Source of the DNA: Gammaproteobacteria bacterium
GTDB lineage: Bacteria > Pseudomonadota > Gammaproteobacteria > Pseudomonadales > Porticoccaceae
DNA length: 58,349 nt
Direction: 5' to 3'
Assembly (NCBI GenBank): GCA_016191205.1
Contig: JACPPB010000029.1
Location: forward strand, 45,690 to 104,038
Below, one piece after another: positions 31,390 to 40,825 of this stretch (positions are counted from its first letter, which is position 1; each line of letters begins with the position of its first letter). Under the pieces are notes generated by a model. That model had not been told where the DNA came from. It searched no databases and saw nothing but the letters and a program-made list of their open reading frames with translations. Position numbers and translations under genes: made by a program.

Positions 31390-31811
31390 GTGACAAACGC
31401 GAAGACCGCCTGCTGGAGCCCATGCGGATGTGGCGGGAGTGGTATCAGAAGTCGGAAAAACAATGGAGCGAAATGCTGACGGACGCCATGGCGGACGAGA
31501 AATTCGGCAAGACGTTCGGGCACCTGTTTCAGGAATGGCTGCACGCCCAGCACATGCTTTCGGAAATGATCGGCCAGCAGCTGGCAGCTTTCAACATGCC
31601 GTCGCGCGGCGATATCCTGGATGTTCGCGATCGCCTCGGCGAAGTCGAGGATGGACTGGCCGGCCTGACCGCCGAGATCACCCAGTTGCGCCGCGCCCTG
31701 ACCAGCAAAGCCGTGGTCGATGCAGCCGTCGAGCGTCCCGCCGTCAAGCGCACCCGCAAACCGCCCTCGGCAGGCGAAGCCGCGCCTCCGGGTAGTGGCC
31801 AGAAGCACTGA
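31386..31811 (+). CDS. PhaR/PhaE-like PHA synthase subunit
   Basis: A 141-residue helical protein. PMRMWREWYQKSEKQWSEMLTDAM at residues 12-35 and MPSRGDILDVRDRLGEVEDGLAGLTAEITQLRRAL at residues 73-107 resemble the short PhaR subunit of class IV synthases (W-rich start, then the S/T-R-E/G-D-I...LE coiled-coil) and the end of PhaE. The basic tail (KRTRKPPSAGEAAP) is extra. It is translationally coupled to padR and lies 173 bases before phaC, so it probably forms the heteromeric synthase with it. Subunit class (PhaR versus PhaE) is not certain. Confidence 0.75.
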   Translation: MSDKREDRLLEPMRMWREWYQKSEKQWSEMLTDAMADEKFGKTFGHLFQEWLHAQHMLSEMIGQQLAAFNMPSRGDILDVRDRLGEVEDGLAGLTAEITQLRRALTSKAVVDAAVERPAVKRTRKPPSAGEAAPPGSGQKH

Positions 31812-31842
31812 CAGCGGCGCGCAAATGCCACCGCACACGCTT

Positions 31843-31857
31843 TGGCACAAAAGTTGT
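31843..31857 (+). promoter_or_regulatory. Weak sigma-54-like site before phaC
   Basis: TGGCAC-AAAAG-TTGT fits the sigma-54 -24 element exactly and the -12 element except that GC is GT. It lies 128 bases before the phaC start, in the only sizeable gap of the cluster. The missing C at -12 makes function doubtful. Confidence 0.25.
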
Positions 31858-31984
31858 AGTTTCAATGTGCAAACAAACTACCGCTGTCAACGAAGTGTAA
31901 AGGTCGTCAGGTAAAACGCATCGCAGCACCACGGCCAGATCGCGGATCGCATGTACACGGCGAACAACGCCGGGAGATGGAATT

Positions 31985-33061
31985 ATGCCGGGTACCGACG
32001 GAATCAGCGCCCAGCAGGCCAGGATCCGCGAAGCGCTGGAGCGCGTGTTGTCGCGCAATATCGCGGGCCTCAAGACCCTGGAAGATATCGCGATGGACTT
32101 CGGGTCCACGCCCAAGGACATCATCCACTCCCGGGGCACCACCAAGCTCTACCACTACACGCCGACCTGCGACGAAATTTACCGGGTGCCGATTGTGCTG
32201 GTGATGTCGCTGGTCAGTCGTTACTACATCATGGATCTCGCGCCGGGACAGAGCCTGGTCGAATATCTGGTCGATCAGGGCTTCGATGTCTACCTGATCG
32301 ACTGGGGTATCCCGCGCCCGGAGCATCGCCATCTCAATCTTGACCACTATGTGGGCGAAGTGCTGCCCGAGTGTCTCGAAAAGGTGCGCGAGGACAGCGG
32401 TGAGGAAGAAGTGAGTCTGGTTGGCTATTGCCTCGGCGGCGTGCTCGCCATGATGCACACGGCGCTGGCGCGGCCCGGACAGGTGCGGGCGCTGGCGTGC
32501 TTCACCACACCGGTGGATACCAACGGCATGACGCTGTACAAGGCCTGGGCCGAAAGCGAGAACTTTGATATCGACGCCCTGGTCGATCAGCTCGGCAATG
32601 TACCCGCGCAAATGGTCGATGCGGTGATCCAGGCGCTGCGCCCATTGCAGAAGACGGCGAGTCGCCTGGGCATGCTGGACCATGTGGAGGACGACCAGTT
32701 CGTCGAGGCGCACTACCGGTTCGAGCGCTGGTCGGCGGATCAGATCCCCATGGCCGGCGCCATGGCCAAACAGCTGTTCAAGGACTTCATGCGCGACAAC
32801 AAGTTTCTCAAGAGCCAGATGGAGGTCAAGGGGCGGCGCGTCGACCTGGCCAACATCAAGGTGCCTTTTATGCACATCGCGGCGCAGCACGACCACATCG
32901 TTCCCGCGGGCGCGTCCAAGGGCATTCTCGATCTGGTTTCGAGCACCGACAAAAAAGAGATCATATTGAAGGGCGGGCATGTGAGCCTGATCGCGGGCGG
33001 CAACGCCGTTTACCGGCTCTGGCCGCAATTGTCCGGCTGGCTGTCAGAACGCTGCATCTGA
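31985..33061 (+). CDS. phaC: Polyhydroxyalkanoate synthase PhaC, class III/IV type
   Basis: A 358-residue synthase polymerising (R)-3-hydroxyacyl-CoA into PHA. The lipase-like box is VGYCLGG with nucleophile Cys149; Asp303 is in AAQHDHIVP and His332 in GGHVSLIAG. These numbers are within one residue of the well-studied class III enzyme of Allochromatium vinosum, and the short length excludes class I/II. VYLIDWGIPRPEHRHL is the usual substrate-side stretch. ATG 31985 follows GGGAGATGG. It needs a small partner subunit, supplied by the PhaR-like protein upstream. Confidence 0.94.
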   Translation: MPGTDGISAQQARIREALERVLSRNIAGLKTLEDIAMDFGSTPKDIIHSRGTTKLYHYTPTCDEIYRVPIVLVMSLVSRYYIMDLAPGQSLVEYLVDQGFDVYLIDWGIPRPEHRHLNLDHYVGEVLPECLEKVREDSGEEEVSLVGYCLGGVLAMMHTALARPGQVRALACFTTPVDTNGMTLYKAWAESENFDIDALVDQLGNVPAQMVDAVIQALRPLQKTASRLGMLDHVEDDQFVEAHYRFERWSADQIPMAGAMAKQLFKDFMRDNKFLKSQMEVKGRRVDLANIKVPFMHIAAQHDHIVPAGASKGILDLVSSTDKKEIILKGGHVSLIAGGNAVYRLWPQLSGWLSERCI

Positions 33062-33071
33062 GGAGATTGTC

Positions 33072-33641
33072 GTGGATACCTACCCGAAAACTGTCCGGTT
33101 GCGCGCCACCTCCGCCGTGTTGCGCCCGCTGGCTCACGGTGATGCGGAAGAAGTGCTGGTATTCGCGCGCTCCCTGCCGGCTCATGACCTGATGTTTCTG
33201 CGCCGGGACATCACCAAACCCGAGACGGTTGCGCACTGGCTGGATGAAGTCGATCAGGGCCTGGCGCTGGTGGTGATCGCCGAGATCGACGGCCGCATGG
33301 CCGGATACGGCATGCTGAGCCTCAATGATCTGGACTGGAGCCGGCATCTGGCCGAACTGCGTGTCCTGGTGCACCCGGATTTCCGCGAAACCGGCCTGGG
33401 TCGCGCCATGATCCGGGAGGTGTTTGCGCTGGCGGTGAATCGCGGTGTCGAAAAAGTCATCGCCCGCATGACCCTGGATCAGACCTCTGCCCGCTCGCTG
33501 TTTCAGGAGCTGGGCTTCCGGCCCGAAGCGCTCCACGAAAACGAAGTGAAGGATCGCGCGGGCAAACTTCACGATGTGTTGCGCATGGCCGTCGATGTGC
33601 AGGCCCTGCTGGCGCGGCGCGACAGCTACGGGCTGAGCTGA
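33072..33641 (+). CDS. GNAT-family N-acetyltransferase
   Basis: A 189-residue acetyl-CoA-dependent transferase. The central strand [25 protein letters not shown] contains the acetyl-CoA loop (R-x-T-G-L-G-R-A), and [21 protein letters not shown] is the typical C-terminal motif B. GTG 33072 is chosen because AGGAG lies 6 bases before it; it is only 10 bases after the phaC stop, so it is probably co-transcribed. The acetyl acceptor is unknown. Confidence 0.87.
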   Translation: MDTYPKTVRLRATSAVLRPLAHGDAEEVLVFARSLPAHDLMFLRRDITKPETVAHWLDEVDQGLALVVIAEIDGRMAGYGMLSLNDLDWSRHLAELRVLVHPDFRETGLGRAMIREVFALAVNRGVEKVIARMTLDQTSARSLFQELGFRPEALHENEVKDRAGKLHDVLRMAVDVQALLARRDSYGLS

Positions 33642-33739
33642 GGGTTGAGGGCCGCCGGAAACACGGTCCCGCGCGCGATAGGCGCCCCAGTTCGGCTCGT
33701 GTAAAATCCGCGCTCGCTGTTGTCAGCCGAGCCCTCCCC

Positions 33740-35002
33740 ATGTTTGCAAAAAACCTGTCCCTCGAGCATTTTGACCCCGAACTCGCCGCGGCGATTGCCG
33801 CCGAGGCGCGCCGCCAGGAAGATCACATCGAGCTCATCGCCTCGGAGAACTACGCCAGTCCGCTGGTGATGCAGGTGCAGGGCAGCGTGCTTACCAACAA
33901 GTACGCCGAAGGCTATCCGGGCAAGCGTTACTACGGCGGCTGTGAATTTGTGGATCGCGCCGAGGCGCTGGCGATCGCGCGCGTCAGGGAGCTGTTTGGC
34001 GCCGACTACGCCAATGTGCAACCGCATTCGGGTTCCCAGGCCAACGCGGCGGTCTATCAGGCACTGTGCCAGCCCGGCGATACCATTCTCGGCATGAGCC
34101 TCGCCGAAGGCGGCCACCTGACCCATGGCGCCAAACCGAATTTTTCCGGCAAAACCTACAACGCTGTGCAGTACGGCCTGAAACCCGCGACCGGCGAAGT
34201 CGACTACGATCAGGTCGAAGCACTGGCGCGCGAGCACAAACCCAAAATGATCGTCGCCGGATTTTCCGCCTACTCGCGGGTGATGGACTGGCAGCGGTTT
34301 CGCGCCATCGCCGATCAGGTCGGCGCCTGGCTGATGGTGGACATGGCCCATGTCGCCGGACTGGTGGCCGCCGGCTGCTATCCCAGTCCGGTGCCCATCG
34401 CGGATGTGGTGACTTCCACCACCCACAAGACCCTGCGCGGTCCCCGCGGCGGCCTCATCCTCGCGCGCGCCAATCCGGACGTCGAGAAGAAGCTGGATTC
34501 GGCCGTGTTCCCCGGCCAGCAGGGCGGGCCGCTGATGCACGTCATCGCGGCCAAGGCCGTGTGCTTCAAGGAAGCGATGAGCGACGATTTCAAAACCTAC
34601 CAGCGGCAGGTGGTCGCCAATGCCCGCGCCATGGCCGCGACTTTTATCGAGCGGGGCATCCGCATCGTGTCCGGCGGCACCGACAACCACCTGATGCTGG
34701 TCGACCTGATCGGCAAGAACTACACCGGCAAGGACGCGGATGCCGCCCTCGGCGAAGCCCACATCACGGTCAACAAGAATGCGGTGCCGGGCGACCCCCG
34801 CTCGCCCTTCGTCACCAGCGGCCTGCGGGTGGGGACGCCGGCGATCACCACGCGGGGCTTCCGCGAGGCGGAGAGCATCGAATTGACCCACTGGATCTGC
34901 GACATTCTGGCCGGCCTGGAAAGCGGCGCGGCGGAACCCGTGATCGCCGGCACGCGCGCCAGGGTGCAGGCGATCTGCGATCGCTTCCCGGTCTATGGCT
35001 GA
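33740..35002 (+). CDS. glyA: Serine hydroxymethyltransferase
   Basis: A PLP enzyme (420 residues) interconverting serine and glycine while charging tetrahydrofolate with one-carbon units. Conserved stretches: [47 protein letters not shown]-type [27 protein letters not shown] and [16 protein letters not shown] with the PLP Lys in THK. Length is typical. A -10-like TAAAAT lies at 33702-33707. It is followed by nrdR and the riboflavin genes, the common gammaproteobacterial order. Confidence 0.97.
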   Translation: MFAKNLSLEHFDPELAAAIAAEARRQEDHIELIASENYASPLVMQVQGSVLTNKYAEGYPGKRYYGGCEFVDRAEALAIARVRELFGADYANVQPHSGSQANAAVYQALCQPGDTILGMSLAEGGHLTHGAKPNFSGKTYNAVQYGLKPATGEVDYDQVEALAREHKPKMIVAGFSAYSRVMDWQRFRAIADQVGAWLMVDMAHVAGLVAAGCYPSPVPIADVVTSTTHKTLRGPRGGLILARANPDVEKKLDSAVFPGQQGGPLMHVIAAKAVCFKEAMSDDFKTYQRQVVANARAMAATFIERGIRIVSGGTDNHLMLVDLIGKNYTGKDADAALGEAHITVNKNAVPGDPRSPFVTSGLRVGTPAITTRGFREAESIELTHWICDILAGLESGAAEPVIAGTRARVQAICDRFPVYG

Positions 35003-35083
35003 GGGGCAGCGGTTGCGCCGGGGCGGCGCCGCGCGGAGGCCGTGCTAGACTAGACCGCTCCCCGGTCGCGCCGCCTCTTTTCG

Positions 35084-35566
35084 ATGCACTGTCCCTTCTG
35101 TGGCGCTGATGACACCCGCGTGGTCGATTCCCGGCTGGTGGCTGGCGGCGACCAGATCCGTCGCCGCCGCGAGTGCGCCACCTGCCGGGAGCGCTTCACC
35201 ACCTTCGAGGTGGCGGAACTGCTCATGCCACGAGTCGTCAAGCGCGACGATTCCCGCCAACCCTTCGACGAAAACAAACTGCGCGCCGGCTTGCAGCGTT
35301 CCCTGGAGAAGCGGCCCGTCGGTGTCGAGGCCGTGGAGGCGGCGATCAGCGCCATAAAGCGCGAGCTGCAAAGTGCCGGCGAGCGGGAAGTGCCGTCGCG
35401 CGTCATCGGCGAAAAGGTGATGGCGCAGTTGCGCCGGCTCGACGATGTGGCGTTCGTGCGGTTTGCGTCGGTCTATCGCCGCTTTCAGGACCTGAGCGAG
35501 TTCCGCGCCGAGCTGGATCGCCTGGAGCGCGAGAGCGCACCGCCCGGAGCCGGCGCCGATGACTGA
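35084..35566 (+). CDS. nrdR: Transcriptional repressor NrdR
   Basis: A 160-residue Zn-ribbon plus ATP-cone repressor of ribonucleotide reductase genes. The N-terminal zinc ribbon has [17 protein letters not shown] and [13 protein letters not shown], giving the two CxxC pairs. The ATP-cone follows ([29 protein letters not shown]), and the end [14 protein letters not shown] is characteristic. Length is as expected. Its end overlaps the ribD start by 8 bases. Confidence 0.96.
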   Translation: MHCPFCGADDTRVVDSRLVAGGDQIRRRRECATCRERFTTFEVAELLMPRVVKRDDSRQPFDENKLRAGLQRSLEKRPVGVEAVEAAISAIKRELQSAGEREVPSRVIGEKVMAQLRRLDDVAFVRFASVYRRFQDLSEFRAELDRLERESAPPGAGADD

Positions 35567-36659
35567 GCGCAGCGACGCCGTCTTCATGGCGCGCGCCCTG
35601 GGTCTGGCGCGGCGGGGCTGGTACAGCACGCGGCCGAATCCCCGCGTGGGTTGCGTCATCGTCCGCGACGGCGCCGTGGTCGGCGAGGGCTGGCATCAGC
35701 GCGCGGGCGGTGATCATGCCGAGGTGGCGGCGCTGGCGGCGGCGGGCGACCGCGCGCGCGGTGCGACCGCTTATGTGTCGCTGGAGCCCTGCAATCACCA
35801 GGGCCGGACTCCGCCCTGCACCCGGGCGCTGATCGCCGCCGGTATCGCGCGCGTGGTCCATGGCGCGCGCGATCCGCACCGGATAGCTTCCGGGGGCGTG
35901 GCGGCGTTGCTGGATGCGGGCCTGGCGGTGGACGGTCCGGTGCTGGAAGCGGAGTGTCGTGCGCTCAATCCCGGATTTTTTGCCAACTGCGAGCGCGGCC
36001 GGCCCCGGGTCACGCTCAAGATCGCCGCCAGCCTTGACGGTCGCACCGCCATGGCGAGCGGCGAGAGCCGCTGGATTACCGGAGCGGCGGCGCGGCGCGA
36101 TGTCCAGCGCCTGCGGGCGGCGAGCGGTGCCATCGTCACCGGCATCGGCACGGTGCTCGCCGACGATCCCGCGCTGACCGTGCGCGGCGGGGAGCTCGAA
36201 TTGCCCGCGGGCTGCGCCGGACCGGTGGACCAGCCGTTGCGGGTGGTGGTGGACAGCCACCTCCGCACGCGGGACGACCTGCGGATCCTGCGCGAGCCCG
36301 GCGCGGGGCTGATCGCGACGGCGGGTGCCTCCCGGGAGGTTCCCGGCGCGCAGTTGATCGCGCTGCCCGACGCCGACGGACGGGTGGACCTCGACGCCCT
36401 GCTGCGGCATCTGGGCAGCCGGCAGTGCCACGACGTGCTGGTCGAGGCCGGCGCCCGGCTGGCGGGAGCGTTCCTGAATGCCGGTCTGGTGGATGAACTG
36501 GTGTTGTATGTGGCGCCCAAGCTGCTCGGCAGCTCAGGCTGGCCGCTCGCGACGCTGCCGTTCACGCGCCTGGCGGAAGCGATTGATCTGACCGTGACCG
36601 ACGTGCGGGCGGTGGGTGACGACTGGCGTTTTACCGCCCTTCCCAGGAGGAAAAACTGA
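35559..36659 (+). CDS. ribD: Bifunctional riboflavin deaminase/reductase RibD
   Basis: Catalyses two successive riboflavin steps: deamination of the pyrimidine amine and reduction of its ribosyl chain (366 residues). The N-terminal deaminase has GDHAEVAAL and [20 protein letters not shown] with the zinc ligands His, Cys, Cys. The reductase domain begins near residue 148 ([26 protein letters not shown]). It overlaps nrdR by 8 bases and is followed directly by ribE (TGAATG). Confidence 0.96.
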   Translation: MTERSDAVFMARALGLARRGWYSTRPNPRVGCVIVRDGAVVGEGWHQRAGGDHAEVAALAAAGDRARGATAYVSLEPCNHQGRTPPCTRALIAAGIARVVHGARDPHRIASGGVAALLDAGLAVDGPVLEAECRALNPGFFANCERGRPRVTLKIAASLDGRTAMASGESRWITGAAARRDVQRLRAASGAIVTGIGTVLADDPALTVRGGELELPAGCAGPVDQPLRVVVDSHLRTRDDLRILREPGAGLIATAGASREVPGAQLIALPDADGRVDLDALLRHLGSRQCHDVLVEAGARLAGAFLNAGLVDELVLYVAPKLLGSSGWPLATLPFTRLAEAIDLTVTDVRAVGDDWRFTALPRRKN

Positions 36660-37301
36660 ATGTTTACCGGAATCATTGAAGCACTGGGCAGTATTGCCGG
36701 CACCGAGCGGCAGGGCGGCGATGTGCGCCTGCGCGTCAGGGCCGCCGGGCTGGACCTCGGCGCCGCCCGTCTGGGCGACAGTATCGCCGTCAACGGCGTG
36801 TGTCTCACGGTGGTGGAGCTGCGGGGCAACAGTTTTGCGGCCGATGTGTCGGTGGAGACGCTCGACCACACCACGGCAGGGCAGTGGGTCGCGGGCACGC
36901 CGGTCAATCTGGAGCAGGCGCTGACGCCCGCCAAGCGCATGGGCGGGCACATCGTGTCGGGTCATGTGGACGGCGTGGGCGAGGTGCTGGCGCGCCACAG
37001 CGACGCGCGCTCGGAGCGGTTTCGCCTGCGCGCGCCAGCCGGGCTGGCGCGCTATATTGCTCACAAGGGCTCCATCACCATTGACGGCACCAGCCTCACG
37101 GTCAATGTCGTGGACGGCGAGGAATTCGAGATCAACATCGTGCCGCACACACTGACCCACACCATTATCGGGACCTACCAGCCCGGCACCCGGGTGAATC
37201 TCGAAGTGGACGTGATTGCCCGCTACCTTGAGCGCCTGCTGTGGGGTGCCGGCGACGGCGGCTCCGGCGCGCTCCCGAATGACCGTTTGAACAGGGGTTG
37301 A
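36660..37301 (+). CDS. ribE: Riboflavin synthase alpha chain
   Basis: Converts two lumazine molecules to riboflavin plus a pyrimidine (213 residues). Two lumazine-binding repeats are visible: MFTGIIEALGSI...GDSIAVNGVCLTVVEL, and MGGHIVSGHVDGVGEV...YIAHKGSITIDGTSLTVNVVD. TIIGTYQPGTRVNLEVDVIARYLERLL closes the protein. ATG directly follows the ribD stop. Part of the rib gene series; no FMN riboswitch is present upstream. Confidence 0.96.
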   Translation: MFTGIIEALGSIAGTERQGGDVRLRVRAAGLDLGAARLGDSIAVNGVCLTVVELRGNSFAADVSVETLDHTTAGQWVAGTPVNLEQALTPAKRMGGHIVSGHVDGVGEVLARHSDARSERFRLRAPAGLARYIAHKGSITIDGTSLTVNVVDGEEFEINIVPHTLTHTIIGTYQPGTRVNLEVDVIARYLERLLWGAGDGGSGALPNDRLNRG

Positions 37302-37307
37302 AGCAAG

Positions 37308-38417
37308 ATGTCGCTGCACACGATCGACGAATTGGTGAAAGACATCCGTCAGGGCAGGATGGTGATCCTGATGGACGACGAGGATCGCGAAAACGAAGGC
37401 GATCTGGTGATCGCGGCGGAGAAGATCACGGCTGCCGACATCAACTTCATGGCCACCCATGCGCGCGGCCTGATCTGTCTGACGCTGACCGAGCAGCGCT
37501 GCCGGCAGCTCGCCCTGCCCCTGATGGTGGATGCCAACAAGGCCAGCCACGGCACCAATTTCACGGTGTCCATCGAGGCCGCTGAAGGCGTCACCACCGG
37601 CATTTCCGCGGCCGACCGCGCCCGCACGGTGCAGGTGGCGGTGGCCAAGAACGCAGGCCCCGACGACATCGTGCAGCCCGGGCACATCTTTCCCCTCAAG
37701 GCCCAGCCCGGCGGCGTGCTGAGCCGCGCGGGTCATACCGAAGCCGGCTGCGATCTGGCGCGCCTCGCCGGCTGCGAGCCCGCCGCCGTGATCGTCGAGA
37801 TCATGAACGACGACGGCACCATGGCCCGGCGCCCGGATCTCGAGACCTTTGCGCAGAAGCACGGGCTCAAGATCGGCACCATCGCCGACCTCATTCACTA
37901 CCGCATGCTCAACGAGAAGACCATCGAGCATCTGCGGGCGCGTACCATCCAGACTGCCTACGGCGAATTCTGTCTGCATACCTACATGGACACGGCGCGC
38001 AAGAAGCTTCATTTCGCGCTGGTGAAAGGCGAGATCGATCGCGCGGTGCCGGTGCCGGTGCGCGTCCACCTGCCCAGTTGCACGCGCGATATTTTCGCCA
38101 TCGAGCGTCCCGGGCAGTTCCCCAGCTGGACCATCGCCAAGGCCATGCAGAAGGTTCAGGAAGAGGGACGCGGAATCATCGTGGTGATCCAGCAGGAAGA
38201 GACCGCGGCGCAGGTGGAAGAAGAGCTTGAGTCCCTGTTCGAGAGCCGCGCGCGCCCGATCAAGGCGTCGGAAACCGTGTATCTCCAGATCGGTGCGGGA
38301 TCACAGATCCTGCGCGACCTGGGCGCCCAGAAAATCCGGGTGATGAGCGCGCCGTTCCGGTTCAACGCCATTTCCGGATTCGATCTGGAAGTGGTCGATT
38401 ATGTCGAATGCCCCTGA
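37308..38417 (+). CDS. ribB: 3,4-dihydroxy-2-butanone 4-phosphate synthase with degenerate GTP cyclohydrolase II domain
   Basis: 369 residues. The N-terminal RibB domain (residues about 1-200) is complete: MDDEDRENEGDLVIAAE, the conserved ATHARGLICL, HGTNFTVSIEA and SRAGHTEAGCDLARLAG. The C-terminal half resembles GTP cyclohydrolase II in fold and length but lacks its zinc motif of three Cys: the region reads RVHLPSCTRDIFAIERPGQFPSW. It also lacks the usual G-x-G-R-E tail. This RibBX layout is known in proteobacteria and implies that a separate active ribA lies elsewhere. ATG 37308 follows GAAGCAAG. Confidence 0.9.
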   Translation: MSLHTIDELVKDIRQGRMVILMDDEDRENEGDLVIAAEKITAADINFMATHARGLICLTLTEQRCRQLALPLMVDANKASHGTNFTVSIEAAEGVTTGISAADRARTVQVAVAKNAGPDDIVQPGHIFPLKAQPGGVLSRAGHTEAGCDLARLAGCEPAAVIVEIMNDDGTMARRPDLETFAQKHGLKIGTIADLIHYRMLNEKTIEHLRARTIQTAYGEFCLHTYMDTARKKLHFALVKGEIDRAVPVPVRVHLPSCTRDIFAIERPGQFPSWTIAKAMQKVQEEGRGIIVVIQQEETAAQVEEELESLFESRARPIKASETVYLQIGAGSQILRDLGAQKIRVMSAPFRFNAISGFDLEVVDYVECP

Positions 38418-38434
38418 TCCCGAGGAATTGAGCC

Positions 38435-38905
38435 ATGAGTGAATCCAGACCCGTCGAGGGCAACTTCGCGCCGGACGGCGCCCGCTTTGCCATCGTGGTG
38501 GCGCGCTGGAATGGCGGGATCACCGAGAGCCTGCTGCGCGGCGCGCAGCGCGCGCTGCAACGCCATCAGGTGCCGGACGCGGACGTGCAGGTCTACCGGG
38601 TGCCCGGCGCTTTCGAACTGCCGCTCGCGGCGCGCAAGCTGGCCGAGACCGGTCGCTTCGATGCCATCGTCGCGCTGGGCGCCGTGATTCGCGGCGGCAC
38701 GCCCCATTTCGAATACGTCTGCGCGGAAACCACCCGCGGCATCGGCGAGGTTGCGCTGACGACGGGCATCCCCGTGGCGTTCGGCCTGCTCACCACCGAC
38801 GATGAGGCCCAGGCCCGCGCCCGCTCCGGCGAGGACTCGGGCAACAAGGGTGAAGAGGCGGCGCTTACCGCGCTGGAGATGATTTCCCTGTTCCGGCAAC
38901 TGTGA
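38435..38905 (+). CDS. ribH: 6,7-dimethyl-8-ribityllumazine synthase
   Basis: Condenses the RibD and RibB products into lumazine (156 residues; forms icosahedral or pentameric shells). ARFAIVVARWNGGITESLL, YRVPGAFELPLAARKLAETGRFDAIVALGAVIRGGTPHFEYV and VAFGLLTTDDEAQARAR are conserved, with the catalytic His in GGTPHFEYV. A GAGGAAT ribosome site precedes ATG 38435. The stop overlaps the nusB start (GTGA). Confidence 0.96.
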   Translation: MSESRPVEGNFAPDGARFAIVVARWNGGITESLLRGAQRALQRHQVPDADVQVYRVPGAFELPLAARKLAETGRFDAIVALGAVIRGGTPHFEYVCAETTRGIGEVALTTGIPVAFGLLTTDDEAQARARSGEDSGNKGEEAALTALEMISLFRQL

Positions 38906-39354
38906 GGCAATCCGTGGCAGCATTGCCGTCGAACCGCAAGAAAGCTCGCCACCTGCTGGTGCAGGCGCTCTACCAGTGGCAGCTGGCGGGCGCCGACCTC
39001 CATGTCATCGAGGCGCAGTTCTTCGCGGACAACGACATGCGCAAGGTGGATGTCGAGTTTTTCCGCGAGCTCCTCCACGGCATTGCCGCCACGGTCGATG
39101 AACTCGATGCCTGTTACGGGAAATATCTGGACCGCGCGCTGGACGAACTCGATCCGGTCTCGCGGGCGCTGCTGCGACTCGGCACCTACGAGCTGCTGCA
39201 TCGCATCGACGTGCCCTATCGGGTCGCCATCAACGAGGGCATCAACCTCGCGAAAGCGTTTGGTCCCACCGATGCCCACAAGTACGTCAACAGCATCCTC
39301 GACAAGGTGGCGGCGGGCAGCCGCCAGCTCGAGATTGCCGCGCGCGCGCGCTGA
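38902..39354 (+). CDS. nusB: Transcription antitermination factor NusB
   Basis: A 150-residue all-helical RNA-binding protein that joins NusE/S10 on boxA during rRNA antitermination. RKKARHLLVQALYQWQLAG at the N-terminus and DPVSRALLRLGTYELLHRIDVPYRVAINEGINLAKAFGPTDAHKYVNSILDKVA at the end are diagnostic. GTG 38902 overlaps the ribH stop; GTG 38914 is a possible later start. Lies in the usual ribH-nusB-thiL order. Confidence 0.96.
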   Translation: MRQSVAALPSNRKKARHLLVQALYQWQLAGADLHVIEAQFFADNDMRKVDVEFFRELLHGIAATVDELDACYGKYLDRALDELDPVSRALLRLGTYELLHRIDVPYRVAINEGINLAKAFGPTDAHKYVNSILDKVAAGSRQLEIAARAR

Positions 39355-39365
39355 ACGCCCGTCCG

Positions 39366-40328
39366 ATGCCGGTCGATGAGTTCAGCCTGATCGAAACCTT
39401 CTTCCGCCGGCCCGCGACGCCCGCCGCCGGGGTGCTGACCGGGATCGGCGATGACTGCGCGCTGCTCGACGGCGGCGCGGCGGGAACGCTGGCCGTGACC
39501 ACCGACACCCTGGTGGCCGACATTCACTTCCCCGCCCGGGCGTCGGCATTTGATATCGGCCAGCGTGCCCTGCGCGTGAATCTCAGCGACCTGGCGGCGA
39601 TGGGTGCCGAGCCGCGCTGGTTTTTGCTGGCGCTCACGCTGCCGGAGGCCGACGAAAACTGGTTGCGCGCATTCAGCGCCGGACTCTTCGCGGTGGCCGA
39701 CGCCCAGGGTTGCGCGCTGGTGGGCGGTGATACCACGCGCGGGCCGCTCTCCGTGACCATCACCGCCATGGGCGCGGTGCCGGCGAACGTCGCGCTGCGG
39801 CGCTCCGGCGCCGGCGCGGGAGACCTGGTGTTCGTCACCGGCGAGCTGGGTGGTGCGGCGGCCGCATTGGCGGACATGACGGAGACCGGCGCGTGCCGCA
39901 CGGCCGACGCCACCCTGAACACGCGCTACTGGTACCCGGAGCCCCGGCTTCGGGAAGGTGTGGCGCTGCGCGGCATCGCCTCGGCGGCGATCGACATCTC
40001 CGATGGTCTGATCGCCGATCTCGGGCATGTGGCGCGCGCCAGTGGCGTCGGCGCCGAGCTGGAACTGGAGAAATTGCCGCTCTGTGGGGCCGCGGTGGCC
40101 CGTTTTGGCAGCGATCGGACACGGGATTGGGCGCTGGGCGGTGGCGACGATTACGAACTCTGCTTCACGGTGCCGCCCTCGCGGCTCGCGGCGTTGGAAG
40201 CCGCCGTCCGCGCCGGACACCTGCGGGCGCTGCCGATCGGACGTTTGGTGCCGGGCACTGGCGTCAGCGCTCGGGATGGCGCGGGGCAGAATGTCGCGTT
40301 GACCGGCACGGGATATCGCCACTTTTGA
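39366..40328 (+). CDS. thiL: Thiamine-monophosphate kinase
   Basis: Phosphorylates thiamine monophosphate to the active pyrophosphate (320 residues). The N-terminus DEFSLIETFF, the Mg/ATP motif GIGDDCALLDGG, VTTDTLVADIHFP, VNLSDLAAMGAEPRWFLLALTLP and GGDTTRGPLSVTITAMG are all in order, and AIDISDGLIADLGHVARAS and GGDDYELCFTVPP follow. Length is usual. The stop TGA overlaps the TTG start of pgpA. Confidence 0.96.
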   Translation: MPVDEFSLIETFFRRPATPAAGVLTGIGDDCALLDGGAAGTLAVTTDTLVADIHFPARASAFDIGQRALRVNLSDLAAMGAEPRWFLLALTLPEADENWLRAFSAGLFAVADAQGCALVGGDTTRGPLSVTITAMGAVPANVALRRSGAGAGDLVFVTGELGGAAAALADMTETGACRTADATLNTRYWYPEPRLREGVALRGIASAAIDISDGLIADLGHVARASGVGAELELEKLPLCGAAVARFGSDRTRDWALGGGDDYELCFTVPPSRLAALEAAVRAGHLRALPIGRLVPGTGVSARDGAGQNVALTGTGYRHF

Positions 40329-40825
40329 GGCCGGCCGCGCCCCTGCCGTCGTTTTCCCGGTTGCTGCGCGAACCGGTGCTGCTGCTCGCGTTCGGGTTTG
40401 GCAGCGGCCTCGCCCCGCGCGCACCGGGCACGGCGGGTTCGCTCGCCGCCCTCGCGCTCGCCGCCGGATTCACCTGCTTGCCGTTCACGCTGCCCGCGTC
40501 GGCGCTTTGGTTGTTGCTTGGGTTGGTGGTCGCCGCCGGCATTGCCATCTGCGGCAGCGCGGCGCGGCGACTCGAGGCGCCGGATCATCCCGGCATTGTC
40601 TGGGATGAGTTTGCTGGGCTCTGGCTGACCCTGGGGCTGGCGCCCGCCGGGTTCGGCTGGTGGGTGGCGGGCTTTGTGCTGTTCCGGATTTTCGATATCG
40701 TGAAACCCTGGCCCATCGCCTGGTTCGATCGGCACTGGAAGGGAGGCCTGGGCATCATGGCGGATGACCTGGTGGCGGGATTGCTGGCGGGCCTGATACT
40801 GCACGCGGCGGGAGCGGTGTTGTGA
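40325..40825 (+). CDS. pgpA: Phosphatidylglycerophosphatase A
   Basis: A 166-residue inner-membrane phosphatase that makes phosphatidylglycerol. LLLAFGFGSGLAPRAPGTAGSLAALALA, HPGIVWDEFAGLWLTL (active-site acidic residues), LFRIFDIVKPWPIAWFDRHWKGGLGIMADDLVAG are all conserved, with three or four hydrophobic segments. The frame has no ATG near the family start. TTG 40325, overlapping the thiL stop as TTGA, gives an N-terminus of the right length, so I use it, with coupling to thiL in place of a strong ribosome site. Confidence 0.92.
   Translation: MRPAAPLPSFSRLLREPVLLLAFGFGSGLAPRAPGTAGSLAALALAAGFTCLPFTLPASALWLLLGLVVAAGIAICGSAARRLEAPDHPGIVWDEFAGLWLTLGLAPAGFGWWVAGFVLFRIFDIVKPWPIAWFDRHWKGGLGIMADDLVAGLLAGLILHAAGAVL

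Noticed and set aside
36660..37307. FMN riboswitch in front of the riboflavin genes
   Set aside because: The genes from nrdR to ribH are packed with overlaps or gaps of a few bases, leaving no space for an RFN element; none is visible before nrdR either.
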